Assembly: GCF_000026365.1 (NCBI RefSeq)
Contig: NC_012995.1
Location: 746,501 to 810,500 of the forward strand
Direction: 5' to 3'
Origin: Zygosaccharomyces rouxii
Taxonomy: Eukaryota; Ascomycota; Saccharomycetes; Saccharomycetales; Saccharomycetaceae
Length of the DNA stretch: 64,000 bases
The position numbers and the translations under genes were made by a program. Positions 27,620 to 36,515 of the stretch are shown here, one piece after another. Position 1 is the first letter of the stretch, and each line of letters begins with the position of its first letter. The notes below the pieces were generated by a model that made no database searches, was not told the origin of the DNA, and saw nothing but the letters and a program-made list of their open reading frames with translations.

Positions 27620-29260
27620 ATGTCAGCGAGTTCGAATAATGGTAAGGCAGGTGTTTGGACGAATTTAGAGGATCAGATCGTGAAAGCTGCTATACAAAAG
27701 TACGGTACCCATCAATGGAGTAAAATAGCATCGTTGCTACAGCATAAGAGTGCTAGACAGTGTCAGATTCGTTGGGACGAGTATTTGAATCCCAGGTTAA
27801 ATTTCCATGACTTTACGAGGCAGGAAGATGCAAGATTGTTGCAGTTGGCAAGACGTTTACCAAATCAATGGAGAACCATTGCGGATGCAATGGGTAGAAC
27901 TGCACAGGTGTGCATTGACCGATATAATCAGCTACTAGAGGCTGACAGTGAATTTGGCATTGCATCGTCGTTGCAATTGGAATACCCTAATGCAGAGACC
28001 CAAGCGGCAAGACCAGATGGTATTCAATTGGAGGATGAAGAAAGAGAGATGTTAGCGGAGGCAAGAGCCAGATTGCTCAATACTCAGGGAAAGAAAGCTA
28101 CTAGGAAGATACGTGAACGGATGTTGGAGGAGTCTAAGAGAATTGCACAATTACAGAAAAGACGTGAATTAAAACAAGCGGGTGAAAGAACAACTATTAA
28201 GAAACCACGTAAGAGATACGAGACTGAAATTGATTACAATGAGGACGTGGCATACGAACAGGAGCCACAGCCTGGTATCTACGATACTTCTCACGAGGAT
28301 GAACGCATGGCTAGGGATGTTGCTAATTTTGAGAAAAGAGTTTCTCTTAGGGGGCTTAAAGAAGACCGTAAAGGTGCTGTTGGTAAAAGGCAAAGAGAGC
28401 CTGAATCCAGTGCTAAGCAAGCTAACCTTACGACTACTGAATTCAAAAGGCCTAAATTGCAGTTACCGGAGCCTGGTGCTAAGGACGACGCGGCTGAAGC
28501 TATAAGGGCTAACAGGCGGGCGTTGTTAGCAGGTCCTGATGTGGATGAATCTGAACCTGTGGAAACGGTGGTAAAGCCTCATAAAACTCTATCCCAACTC
28601 TTTGCATCATTGCCGGCTCCTAAGAATGATTTCGAAATTGTACTAGATGAAGATGAGCAGGATGATGCGCAAGAGGTGCAGGAAGAAACTAAAACAGACG
28701 CAGAAGAAGAACAGAAGGCTGTGGTTCCTGCACAAGATGATACCGCTAATGAATCAGATCTCCGTCCACTTCACATGGATTGTCTTCGCATGAGAGCCCC
28801 AGATTTCATTCAACATCCAAAGGATGCCTTTGGGCAAACGTTTAATGAGCTATCAGCATCTTACATGATCAAAGAACCATTTATGCAACCTACGGACGCG
28901 TCATATTTCATGGATCAAGTAGAGCACAAGATGAAAGACGTGTCGGTAGATTCCGAAGAGTTACAATGGCAACAGCCAACTGCAGCTGCCGTTAAGGACT
29001 CTATTAGTAAACAGCTGGATAAGGTTAAGGATCTACAACGTAGCTTCGAATACTTGCAACCCCTAGCTCAATTCAACGATAAACTGTGCCAAAAGCTGTG
29101 TGTGGAACAACTACCACAGCTTCGAAAGCTGCAGCAAAAGTACTACATGAATTACAAAATCTACCAGCATGAGATGCAGGCCATCGAAGTGCGAAGAAGA
29201 AGGTTTCAAGCTGACTTGCAAGGTGCTGTAAGCTCTACTTTTCCAAGTCATAGAGCTTAA
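27620..29260 (+). CDS. CEF1: Cef1/Cdc5-like spliceosome factor
   Basis: A core component of the Prp19 (NTC) complex, acting at spliceosome activation. The 546-residue product (S. cerevisiae 590) has two Myb/SANT repeats: residues of about 10-58 (GVWTNLEDQIVKAAIQKYG, HQWSKIASLLQHKSARQC) and about 64-108 (ARLLQLARRLPNQWRTIADAM). A helical Lys/Arg-rich linker, an acidic stretch (about 340-370) and a C-terminal Prp19/Prp46-binding helical region follow. The ATG at 27620 adds a short Ser/Asn lead before GVWTN. TRP4 starts 110 bp after the stop, which is tight for a separate promoter. Confidence 0.96.
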   Translation: MSASSNNGKAGVWTNLEDQIVKAAIQKYGTHQWSKIASLLQHKSARQCQIRWDEYLNPRLNFHDFTRQEDARLLQLARRLPNQWRTIADAMGRTAQVCIDRYNQLLEADSEFGIASSLQLEYPNAETQAARPDGIQLEDEEREMLAEARARLLNTQGKKATRKIRERMLEESKRIAQLQKRRELKQAGERTTIKKPRKRYETEIDYNEDVAYEQEPQPGIYDTSHEDERMARDVANFEKRVSLRGLKEDRKGAVGKRQREPESSAKQANLTTTEFKRPKLQLPEPGAKDDAAEAIRANRRALLAGPDVDESEPVETVVKPHKTLSQLFASLPAPKNDFEIVLDEDEQDDAQEVQEETKTDAEEEQKAVVPAQDDTANESDLRPLHMDCLRMRAPDFIQHPKDAFGQTFNELSASYMIKEPFMQPTDASYFMDQVEHKMKDVSVDSEELQWQQPTAAAVKDSISKQLDKVKDLQRSFEYLQPLAQFNDKLCQKLCVEQLPQLRKLQQKYYMNYKIYQHEMQAIEVRRRRFQADLQGAVSSTFPSHRA

Positions 29261-29293
29261 ATTTTCATCAAAAATTTTTCAAACCATAAGTTG

Positions 29294-29311
29294 AAAAAAA
29301 AAAAAAAAAAA
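29294..29311. repeat. 18-base poly(A) tract before TRP4
   Basis: An uninterrupted A run of 18 bases in the 110-bp CEF1-TRP4 gap. Poly(dA:dT) tracts commonly keep promoters nucleosome-free. I see no Gcn4 site (TGACTCA) in this short gap. Confidence 0.8.
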
Positions 29312-29370
29312 GTCTCGAATAATGGTAATAGTTATGGAACAGAGTTGTGAATAAAGTGAATAACGCCCCG

Positions 29371-30495
29371 ATGGTTGATATTAATTCCTTGGTACCTTAT
29401 ACCAAGAAGCTACTTGCGCAACCTCCTACTTTGTCTCCAAGTGATCTACATGCAGCTATATCTATCATACTAAAATTGCTCGAAGAATTGGAGTCAGAGA
29501 GTAAGGATCAAGGGCAAGAGGTGAACATCTACGTTGTCATAGGTAGTTTTCTCACAGCGTTGAGAACTACTGGTTTGGATCATAAGGCAGAATACATTGC
29601 GGAGGCGGCTCGAGCGGTATTAGTGTATTCCGATAAAGTAAAGTTAGAGAGTGGTAAGGAAGATGGTTTAGTTCTTGATATTGTAGGCACTGGAGGTGAT
29701 GGTCAAAACACGTTCAACGTTTCTACATCTGCTGCTATTGTGGCTTCTGGTATACCTGGTTTTAAAGTCTGTAAACATGGTGGTAAAGCATCGACTTCTA
29801 ATAGTGGTGCTGGAGATATGATTGCACAATTAGGATGTGATGTTTCTAAAGTCAATAGTAGAACAGTGCCTCACTTGTGGGACGCTAACGATTTTCTTTT
29901 CCTGCTGGCACCCTATTTCCATAACGGTATGAGGCTGGTATCTAAAATTCGTAAGTTGCTAGGCATACCAACTGTTTTCAATGTCCTGGGGCCTTTAATT
30001 CATCCTGTACCTCATGTTAACAGAAGAGTTCTGGGAGTTTATTCAAAAGAATTGGCTCCTGAATATGCTAAGGCGGCTGCTTTAGTGTACCCTAATAGCG
30101 AAACCTTTGTTGTCTGGGGACATGTAGGACTGGACGAAGTGTCCCCCATCGGTAAAACAACCATCTGGCATGTAAACGGTAGTGGTAAACTAGATGTATT
30201 CGAAATAGAACCATCTATGTTTGGTCTTCCTGAACATGAACTTTCGCAATGTCAATCCCTGGGACCTGAGGCTAACGCTAAACTGTTAAAGGAGGAAGTG
30301 TTAAACGGTAAGCTGCATTGCAAGGAGGGGCATCCTGTATATGACTATATTTTGCTCAATACAGCTGTACTCTATTGTTTAAGTAAAGGTAACAAGGACT
30401 GGCGAGAAGGTATTGCTCAAGCAGAACAAAGTATCCATTCGGGCAAGGCTCTACAATCGCTGCAGCATTTCATCAATGAATTAGACGAGTTTTAG
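29371..30495 (+). CDS. TRP4: Anthranilate phosphoribosyltransferase
   Basis: Catalyses the second step of tryptophan synthesis, joining anthranilate to PRPP. I start at the ATG at 29371 (MVDINSLVPYTKKLLAQPP), not the upstream GTG at 29347; this gives 374 residues (S. cerevisiae 380). The helical N-terminal domain is followed by the PRPP-binding GTGGDGQNTFNVST at 106-119, KHGGKASTSNSGAGD and GIPTVFNVLGPLIHP, all as expected for the type-III phosphoribosyltransferase fold. VYSKELAPEYAKAAALVYP is nearly identical to the yeast enzyme. The upstream gap is only 110 bp, so any general-control element would have to lie within CEF1. Confidence 0.97.
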   Translation: MVDINSLVPYTKKLLAQPPTLSPSDLHAAISIILKLLEELESESKDQGQEVNIYVVIGSFLTALRTTGLDHKAEYIAEAARAVLVYSDKVKLESGKEDGLVLDIVGTGGDGQNTFNVSTSAAIVASGIPGFKVCKHGGKASTSNSGAGDMIAQLGCDVSKVNSRTVPHLWDANDFLFLLAPYFHNGMRLVSKIRKLLGIPTVFNVLGPLIHPVPHVNRRVLGVYSKELAPEYAKAAALVYPNSETFVVWGHVGLDEVSPIGKTTIWHVNGSGKLDVFEIEPSMFGLPEHELSQCQSLGPEANAKLLKEEVLNGKLHCKEGHPVYDYILLNTAVLYCLSKGNKDWREGIAQAEQSIHSGKALQSLQHFINELDEF

Positions 30496-30696
30496 CCAAT
30501 CAATTACATAGTTATAGATACTAATCAGTGTATTTTTCCACTTAGTCTGAATAACGTTTCTGTGCAGGGCATCTCATCAATTCGCGTGGGTACAAAGAAG
30601 CCCTTCTCTAAACATAAACATTCACTTCAAAGACGTAAACAGATACTAAAAGAAAATTGTTCAAAGGTTTAGTGCCTCTGGATAAGAATTTACAAA

Positions 30697-33204
30697 ATGG
30701 CAGATGCTCCTGATCATTCTTTGAATGGTCGCAGGCACCTAGAATTCACGCCTATAGGCTATTCCAGACAGAATCCTTTGAAAAGACTCAGTAGGTCTCC
30801 CATTCAGACGGTAGCGGAAGATGATAATAATGGAAATGGTATGAGTGAAGAAGGGCCCTTTAAGAAACAGAGGCGTGCAGATCTAGATGATACGATTGCT
30901 TCGCATAGAATGTTTAACGATAGCTCTCAATTCGATGATACTCTGCCGCAATTGAATGGACAATCAGCAGACAATGATAACGATAATGCCCACGATAGTG
31001 GTAAGGAAACTGACGATGTGGTGAAAAATCTAATGGGAAATCTAAAGGAAAATGCGCCTGCTTCCAATCCTTTAAAAGAGCAACAGGAACAACTACACAA
31101 ACTGAACACCGATAATTATAATCTGAGGTTAAAATGTAATTCATTATTGAAATTTCTGCATAATGTTACGGATCAAGGTGAGCTTACCAAAAGTCTTGGG
31201 CTACTAGATGAAATTCACGAATGGAAACAGAAACATTACACTTTGAATCAGCAATATCTCGAGTTAAAAGCTAAATTGATCCAAGTGGAAGCAAATGCCG
31301 CCGAAAACAAACAAGAGCCTGTGACTGAAGTAGATCATACAGCATGTCAGAGAGAACTTTCATACGTGCAAAACCAATTGGAAAAGACCACTTTACAGCT
31401 AAACACTTACAGAGATGAGGTTGCACATTTAGAGGACAAAACTATAAGGATTCAAGAGGACCAAAGAGCTAAGGAAGAACAGCACCAGTTGGAAATTCAA
31501 ATGCTCAGATCTGATGTTAACAATTTAAACGTCTCCCTGGTAAATAAAGAAAGTGAATTAGAAGAAGACAGAGCTAAAATCCAACGACTCATGAATCAAT
31601 TACATGAATTTGATCACAAGGGTAGCCAATCATTGCTAGATTTGGAAAGACAATTAGAAATGAAAAGAGACTCTATTTCAAGCTTGGAAAAAGAAGTACG
31701 AGCTTTAACACACGATCGAGTTCATTTAGAAACACGAATAAAAGACAGGGAAATAGAAAACGCTAAGATTCAATCTGAATTGGAAAGGCTACGCGACAAT
31801 GTTAAGAATAATAATAGCTCCAATTTTGAAATTGGTGAATTAAAACATGCTAAGGCCTCATTGGATGATAAGGTTCGAAATTTGACAGAAGAAAGACACA
31901 ACTTGAATCAAAGAATATCTGCTTTGAGAAAAGAATGTGATGAATGGAAATCCAAATACCAGAGGAATGAGTCCTTAGATTCAAATCATCGAAAGGCTTT
32001 CGACTCTTTGAGACAAGAATTGCAGACCACGAAAACCCAATTGGAAGAAACTCGTAAAACTGCCCAACAGTTACAAACTCAAGTTATTGAAAATACCACC
32101 AAGAATTCAGAACGTACGTCACAAAGGATTAAAGATAAAGAAACACAGATTCAGAAATTGGAATCGGAATTACAATTTTGTAAGCAACAATTGAAGGATG
32201 GTTCAAGAAGATTACAAGCAGAAGAAGAAAGATGTCGAGAAACTTTCGAATCTGAGCTACAGAATTTGGAAATGAAGAATGGTTTCGAGAGAACTAAATT
32301 GGAGAGAGAAATTACACTTTTAAAAGAAGAAAGAGTAGCACTTATAGAGACCCATGATCGCGAATTAGAGCTTTGGAAGAGTAAGTGTGATGCCCTAAAC
32401 AAGGAAAATGATATATTGGTTAGACAAGAAATTGGTGATTTAGACGGTGTCAAACGGAAACTGTCCCAACAGCTTGATAAATTACAGGAAAAATTGACAA
32501 CTGCAGAAGGTGAAAGAGGCGACTTGGCAGAAAAACTAATTAAATTACAACATTCCAAAGATAGCTATAAGGATGAATTAAAAAGAGTAAGTTCGAAATT
32601 AGAGTACTTATCCAAGGAATACCTTAAATCAAAACAATCGGCAATTAACGATGATGAACAAAAGACTAAGTATAATACCATGAAGCAAAGACTATTAGTT
32701 GAATTAAAATCTTTGCAAGACGAGAATTTGTCACTAGAGAGAAAATTGTTAGAACAAAGGGGTAGTAGCAGCAGATCACAAGAAAGCTCTTCTCGTTCCA
32801 GTTCAACAACACAAGATCGGTTAGACTATTACAAATTGAAATATAACAATGAAGTAAAACATAATAATGATTTGAGGATTATGAACGATTATTTAAATCG
32901 TGTTTTGAGAGCCAGTTCCCAACATCTCAAATTGGATCTTTTGAAATTGGAAAGTGAAATAAGTCAACCCGCCGTACCGTCTTCGAGAACATATAAGACT
33001 GTCCTAGACGATGACAGGTATAGACCCCGATTTCGTAGCGGATTAATTTCACCGGGCCATATCCCCACTTTTAAGGCGGTAGCCCTTTTAGTATTGGCAT
33101 GTGTCCGTATGAAGCAGACTGCCGTCAGATGTCGTTGGGATGAACATAGGATAAGGTATTTGAGAAATAAGATGGCAATAGATGATGATAGAATCACTTG
33201 GTAA
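30697..33204 (+). CDS. SPC110: Spc110, spindle-pole-body receptor for gamma-tubulin complexes
   Basis: Links the central plaque (C-terminus, calmodulin-binding) to the nuclear gamma-tubulin complex (N-terminus). The 835-residue product is about 110 shorter than S. cerevisiae Spc110 (944). The N-terminus has EFTPIG with Thr18, a phospho-site position in S. cerevisiae, and an SPM-like motif DLDDTIASHRMFNDSSQFDD (62-81). A clear CM1-type motif starts at about 125: LKEQQEQLHKLNTDNYNLRL. A long coiled coil runs from about 115 to 740. The C-terminal PACT/calmodulin region is intact: FKAVALLVLACVRMKQ near 790. Serine-rich RGSSSRSQESSSRSSS breaks the coil near 690. It converges on CNL1 with just 3 bp between stops. 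Confidence 0.96.
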   Translation: MADAPDHSLNGRRHLEFTPIGYSRQNPLKRLSRSPIQTVAEDDNNGNGMSEEGPFKKQRRADLDDTIASHRMFNDSSQFDDTLPQLNGQSADNDNDNAHDSGKETDDVVKNLMGNLKENAPASNPLKEQQEQLHKLNTDNYNLRLKCNSLLKFLHNVTDQGELTKSLGLLDEIHEWKQKHYTLNQQYLELKAKLIQVEANAAENKQEPVTEVDHTACQRELSYVQNQLEKTTLQLNTYRDEVAHLEDKTIRIQEDQRAKEEQHQLEIQMLRSDVNNLNVSLVNKESELEEDRAKIQRLMNQLHEFDHKGSQSLLDLERQLEMKRDSISSLEKEVRALTHDRVHLETRIKDREIENAKIQSELERLRDNVKNNNSSNFEIGELKHAKASLDDKVRNLTEERHNLNQRISALRKECDEWKSKYQRNESLDSNHRKAFDSLRQELQTTKTQLEETRKTAQQLQTQVIENTTKNSERTSQRIKDKETQIQKLESELQFCKQQLKDGSRRLQAEEERCRETFESELQNLEMKNGFERTKLEREITLLKEERVALIETHDRELELWKSKCDALNKENDILVRQEIGDLDGVKRKLSQQLDKLQEKLTTAEGERGDLAEKLIKLQHSKDSYKDELKRVSSKLEYLSKEYLKSKQSAINDDEQKTKYNTMKQRLLVELKSLQDENLSLERKLLEQRGSSSRSQESSSRSSSTTQDRLDYYKLKYNNEVKHNNDLRIMNDYLNRVLRASSQHLKLDLLKLESEISQPAVPSSRTYKTVLDDDRYRPRFRSGLISPGHIPTFKAVALLVLACVRMKQTAVRCRWDEHRIRYLRNKMAIDDDRITW

Positions 33205-33207
33205 AAT

Positions 33208-33534
33208 TTAGGGCTTTTGCAATTCTTTATAATCTCTAGCCACTTGCGCTAATCTCGTTTTAAAGTTTTCTGTAATCATATTAATTTGATCTAACATGTC
33301 AAAATAATTCTCCAACTTTTCACACTTAGTTAAAATTTCTCTGAAATGCTTGATATTTTCATCGACAATTCCATTTACTATGTCCTTGGTGATTAATTCA
33401 TTTTGTCTTTTACAGATTTGATTGGTTTGGAATTCGATTGATGAGACGTAATCTGCAATCTTGTACAATAGATAGTCATAATCCACGCTTAGTTTATCTA
33501 TACCAAGAGAGTCATCATTAGATTCCTGACTCAT
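33208..33534 (-). CDS. CNL1: Cnl1, BLOC-1 complex subunit
   Basis: A 108-residue helical protein from the ATG at 33532-33534 (MSQESNDDSLGIDKLSVDYD). I reject the longer frame back to a TTG at 33573. Yeast BLOC-1 is an endosomal complex that controls Rab5/Vps21 inactivation. S. cerevisiae Cnl1 (YDR357C, 122 residues) lies directly beside SPC110 and GGA1, the same place as here. Heptad-like helices (YKIADYVSSIEFQTNQICK, NMITENFKTRLAQVARDY) fit the Cappuccino-like family. The identification rests on synteny plus length and helix pattern more than on strong motifs. Confidence 0.85.
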   Translation of the reverse strand: MSQESNDDSLGIDKLSVDYDYLLYKIADYVSSIEFQTNQICKRQNELITKDIVNGIVDENIKHFREILTKCEKLENYFDMLDQINMITENFKTRLAQVARDYKELQKP

Positions 33535-33674
33535 GACAAATCCTGGAGGGTAGAAACAGACGATGAGAATCAACTAAATGCTTCTAATTGTAACCGATGA
33601 GATGGTAGTAACTTTCAACTTGCTACCCTATGACCTTTGATTCGCTGAAAGTTTAAAAGTCAAAGTCTAAGTGC

Positions 33675-33686
33675 GGGTTCGAACCC
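33675..33686. other. Isolated TFIIIC B-box palindrome or tRNA relic
   Basis: The 12-bp palindrome GGGTTCGAACCC contains a complete Pol III B-box. It can form a T-arm with flanking bases (GCGGG, loop TTCGAAC, CCTGT). No D-arm, anticodon arm or matching acceptor strand is found upstream within 90 bp, so this is not an intact tRNA. It may be the 3' remnant of a lost tRNA gene or an extra-TFIIIC (ETC) site, which in yeast have only a B-box. Confidence 0.55.
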
Positions 33687-33996
33687 TGTAAGGTGATTTT
33701 ATGGAGGAAATATGATCAGGGATATCGTAAAGGTAATTAGTAGAGGGCCGCGTTTATTTAGATTACAAGTAAATAAAATGTTGAGCACTAGTGACTACTC
33801 AATTAAATCATGGCTTTTTTTTGTTTGAAAGTGTACCTACTTCTTAAACGTAGTCAAGAATTCGCTATACAGACATCGTATTGGGATGGTAACTTCTAAA
33901 GCATGTATACAGCCTCGAGGCGTGGATAATAACTTATTATCATACACATAGACACATATATATGAAGGAACAGCAGACGGTATATGTGCCGCTTTC

Positions 33997-34077
33997 AAGC
34001 CCTAATTTTGGGTGCCCTGTTAAGCCCTATTTTGGGTACCCTATCAAGCCCTAATGGCTGTCATTTTCAAGCCCTAA
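33997..34077 (+). repeat. Four-copy AAGCCCTA repeat, Tbf1-like sites, upstream of GGA
   Basis: AAGCCCTA occurs at 33997, 34022, 34046 and 34069, spaced 25, 24 and 23 bp. Copies 1, 3 and 4 read AGCCCTAA, which fits the Tbf1 consensus ARCCCTAA; copy 2 reads AGCCCTAT. Copies 1 and 2 also share a trailing TTTTGGGT. The array ends 116 bp before the GGA ATG. Confidence 0.75.
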
Positions 34078-34192
34078 TATTTTTCCAATCGAGCTGGAAA
34101 AGGAGAACTACGAGTAAACAAGAATTGTCAAGGAATCATTATAGATTAAGACTGGCAAGTGCAAAGGGACTAGTAAAATAAGTAATTCTTCC

Positions 34193-35923
34193 ATGTCTCA
34201 AGGTATTTACCTTACTGATGGGCCAGTTCGCAGGCCACAACCCGTGGGTAACCCACTTTTGAGGAAAATTCAACGTTCATGTCGTCTTTCTTTACCAGAA
34301 CCTGATCTGGCGTTGAATTTAGATGTTGCAGATTATATCAATGAGAAACAAGGTCCTGCACCAAGAGATGCGGTTATTGCAATTGTTAAATTGATTAATA
34401 GTAGAGATACACACACTGCAGTATTTGCCCTAGCTTTATTGGACGTTTTAGTTAAAAACTGTGGATATCCGCTACATCTACAAATATCGAGAAAGGAATT
34501 TTTAAATGAATTGGTAAAGAGATTTCCAGAACACCCCCCTATGAGATACTCTAAAGTTCAGCGTTTAGTTCTTACTGCAATTGAAGAATGGTATCAAACT
34601 ATCTGTAAGCATGCTTCTTATAAGGAAGATATGGGGTATATTAGAGACATGCATCGACTATTGAAATACAAGGGTTATATTTTCCCCAAGATTAATGATT
34701 CTGATATGGCTGTCTTAAGACCAGCAGATCAATTAAAGACACCCAGTGAAATTCAAAAGGAACAAGAAGTGGCACAGTCGGCGAAATTAGAAGAATTGAT
34801 TAGACGTGGTAGACCAGAAGATTTAAGAGAAGCCAACAAATTGATGAAAGTTATGGCTGGTTTCAAAGAGGATAATGCTAGAGAAGCTAAACAAACCATT
34901 TTAACGGAATTAAACAAATTAAAACGTAAAGCTGATCTTTTGAATGAAATGTTGAGCTCTTCAGATACTCCAGATTTGAAAAATGAGACTGTAAGTGAAT
35001 TACATAGTGCTTTGAAAGGTGCACAACCTAAATTTCAAGGCATTATTGAAGAAGAACACGAAGATGATGAATTGGTTCAAGATTTACTCAAATTTAACGA
35101 TACTGTTAACCAGTTGTTAGAAAAAATGGATTTGTTGAAAGCTGGTGATTCAGGTGCAGCTTCACAGATTCGTCCAAGTAACATTTCATCTCCTCCTCCT
35201 AATAGTACAAGTGGTGCTCTAGCGACAGAGATTAATTTAATAGATTTTGACGATGAACCTGCAGAAAACAGTAATAATGTTCATCAACCTACTTCAGCTG
35301 GTGACTCGCATAGTGATCCAGTGTCAGACTTACTAGGAGGTTTAGGAGAGTTATCACTTTCCTCTGGTCAAAGTACACAAAATTTCGGCCTTGGTGGTAG
35401 TATTCAATTGGGTTCTTCTCAACCTGCCCCACCTGTAACCAGTAATGCTACTTCTCATAGCAATAGCAATTTGGACCTTCTTGGAACTCTTTCCTCCCAA
35501 AGCACTTCAAGTGGTCAACCTCCCCAACAGAGTAGTAGTGGATTGGACCTGTTCGGTGATTTTCAAGCACCTTCGGGCAAAGTGTTTGTTCACCAATCTA
35601 ATCATTTAAAGATTCAAGGTTCTTTTAACAGAGACAATAAACAGACTATAAAATGTAAATTTTTCTTTTCAAATGTCTCTGTATCTGCTATTCAAGGATT
35701 AACTCATTTAGTTGCAGTTCCCAAACATTTGCAATTAAGACTATTGCCACAATCTGGTAGTACCTTGGGTGGATTTATCAATGAAGGTGTTACACAAGAG
35801 GCCTATATTGAGGGTACGCCAGAGGCTATTGCAGATGCTGTTAAAATGAAATGGAAGGTTACTTATAACGTAGATGGAAAACCTGTCGAAGAGACAGCCG
35901 TCTTTACTTTGCCCAAAGTGTAG
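34193..35923 (+). CDS. GGA2: Gga adaptor for Golgi-endosome clathrin traffic
   Basis: A monomeric clathrin adaptor that binds Arf-GTP and ubiquitinated cargo at the trans-Golgi. The 576-residue product has a VHS domain (about 25-165, ALALLDVLVKNCGYPLHLQ), a GAT domain (about 195-315, EANKLMKVMAGFKEDNAREA), a disordered hinge with INLIDFDDE at 347-355 and DLLGGLGELSL, and a C-terminal gamma-ear (about 458-576, SGKVFVHQSNHLKIQGSF). S. cerevisiae has a WGD pair, GGA1 (YDR358W) and GGA2 (YHR108W); this single gene sits between the CNL1/EAF1 (YDR) and CTM1/ERP5 (YHR) neighbours, so it represents their common ancestor. The symbol is therefore only nominal. The start at 34193 gives the family N-terminus. 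Confidence 0.95.
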   Translation: MSQGIYLTDGPVRRPQPVGNPLLRKIQRSCRLSLPEPDLALNLDVADYINEKQGPAPRDAVIAIVKLINSRDTHTAVFALALLDVLVKNCGYPLHLQISRKEFLNELVKRFPEHPPMRYSKVQRLVLTAIEEWYQTICKHASYKEDMGYIRDMHRLLKYKGYIFPKINDSDMAVLRPADQLKTPSEIQKEQEVAQSAKLEELIRRGRPEDLREANKLMKVMAGFKEDNAREAKQTILTELNKLKRKADLLNEMLSSSDTPDLKNETVSELHSALKGAQPKFQGIIEEEHEDDELVQDLLKFNDTVNQLLEKMDLLKAGDSGAASQIRPSNISSPPPNSTSGALATEINLIDFDDEPAENSNNVHQPTSAGDSHSDPVSDLLGGLGELSLSSGQSTQNFGLGGSIQLGSSQPAPPVTSNATSHSNSNLDLLGTLSSQSTSSGQPPQQSSSGLDLFGDFQAPSGKVFVHQSNHLKIQGSFNRDNKQTIKCKFFFSNVSVSAIQGLTHLVAVPKHLQLRLLPQSGSTLGGFINEGVTQEAYIEGTPEAIADAVKMKWKVTYNVDGKPVEETAVFTLPKV

Positions 35924-36111
35924 AAATAGTTGAAAACAAAACGGTATTTAGATTTTTATTTTGTTTTTATTTTTCCCCTAATGCATCTGTACAATTTTAT
36001 CGATGGCTGGTGTGTGTGTCTATAAAATCGCCTTTTGAGCTTCACAGACTGCTTCCTTCAACACCTGTCGCCAAATATGTGTTGATATATATTACTTTCT
36101 TAATGAATATA

Positions 36112-36112
<1 letters not shown>

Positions 36113-36156
<44 letters not shown>

Positions 36157-36170
36157 ATAATAATAATATT
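36113..36170. repeat. 42-base poly(A) tract followed by AAT repeats
   Basis: An unbroken run of 42 A (36113-36154) leads into TAATAATAATAATATT. It lies in the 297-bp space between the convergent ends of GGA and EAF1. It is by far the longest homopolymer in the window, and its length may be affected by assembly. Confidence 0.9.
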
Positions 36171-36220
36171 ATATATTTTATGAAATGAAATGGAAGATGT
36201 CCTTGTCTATCATAACCTCG

Positions 36221-36481
36221 TTATTTTTGATACCTTTGTAGAATCTCTTGCGGAGTGGGTGATTTAATTTTACTATTTGAGTCAGAATGACTCTTGTTAC
36301 TATTTGTATTGGGAGAATTACTTGGGTCTTTAGAAGATTTCTCCTCGTGTGGCAATGTATACTGTTGTAAGGGCGACTGCTTTTGTTCCGGTTTTGGTTG
36401 CTGCTCCTGTCGCTGCTCTTGTTGTTCTTCTTGTTCTTGTTCTTGTTCTTGCCCTTGTTGTTGCCCTTGTTGTTGTTGCCC

Positions 36482-36515
<34 letters not shown>

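Noticed and set aside
29347..29370. Longer TRP4 with a GTG start
   Set aside because: Yeast starts at AUG; the ATG at 29371 gives the N-terminus shared with S. cerevisiae Trp4. The same reasoning moved the starts of YTM1, the YMR209C-type gene, CNL1, EAF1, TFC6, APE4, RPO31, SEM1 and CDC40.
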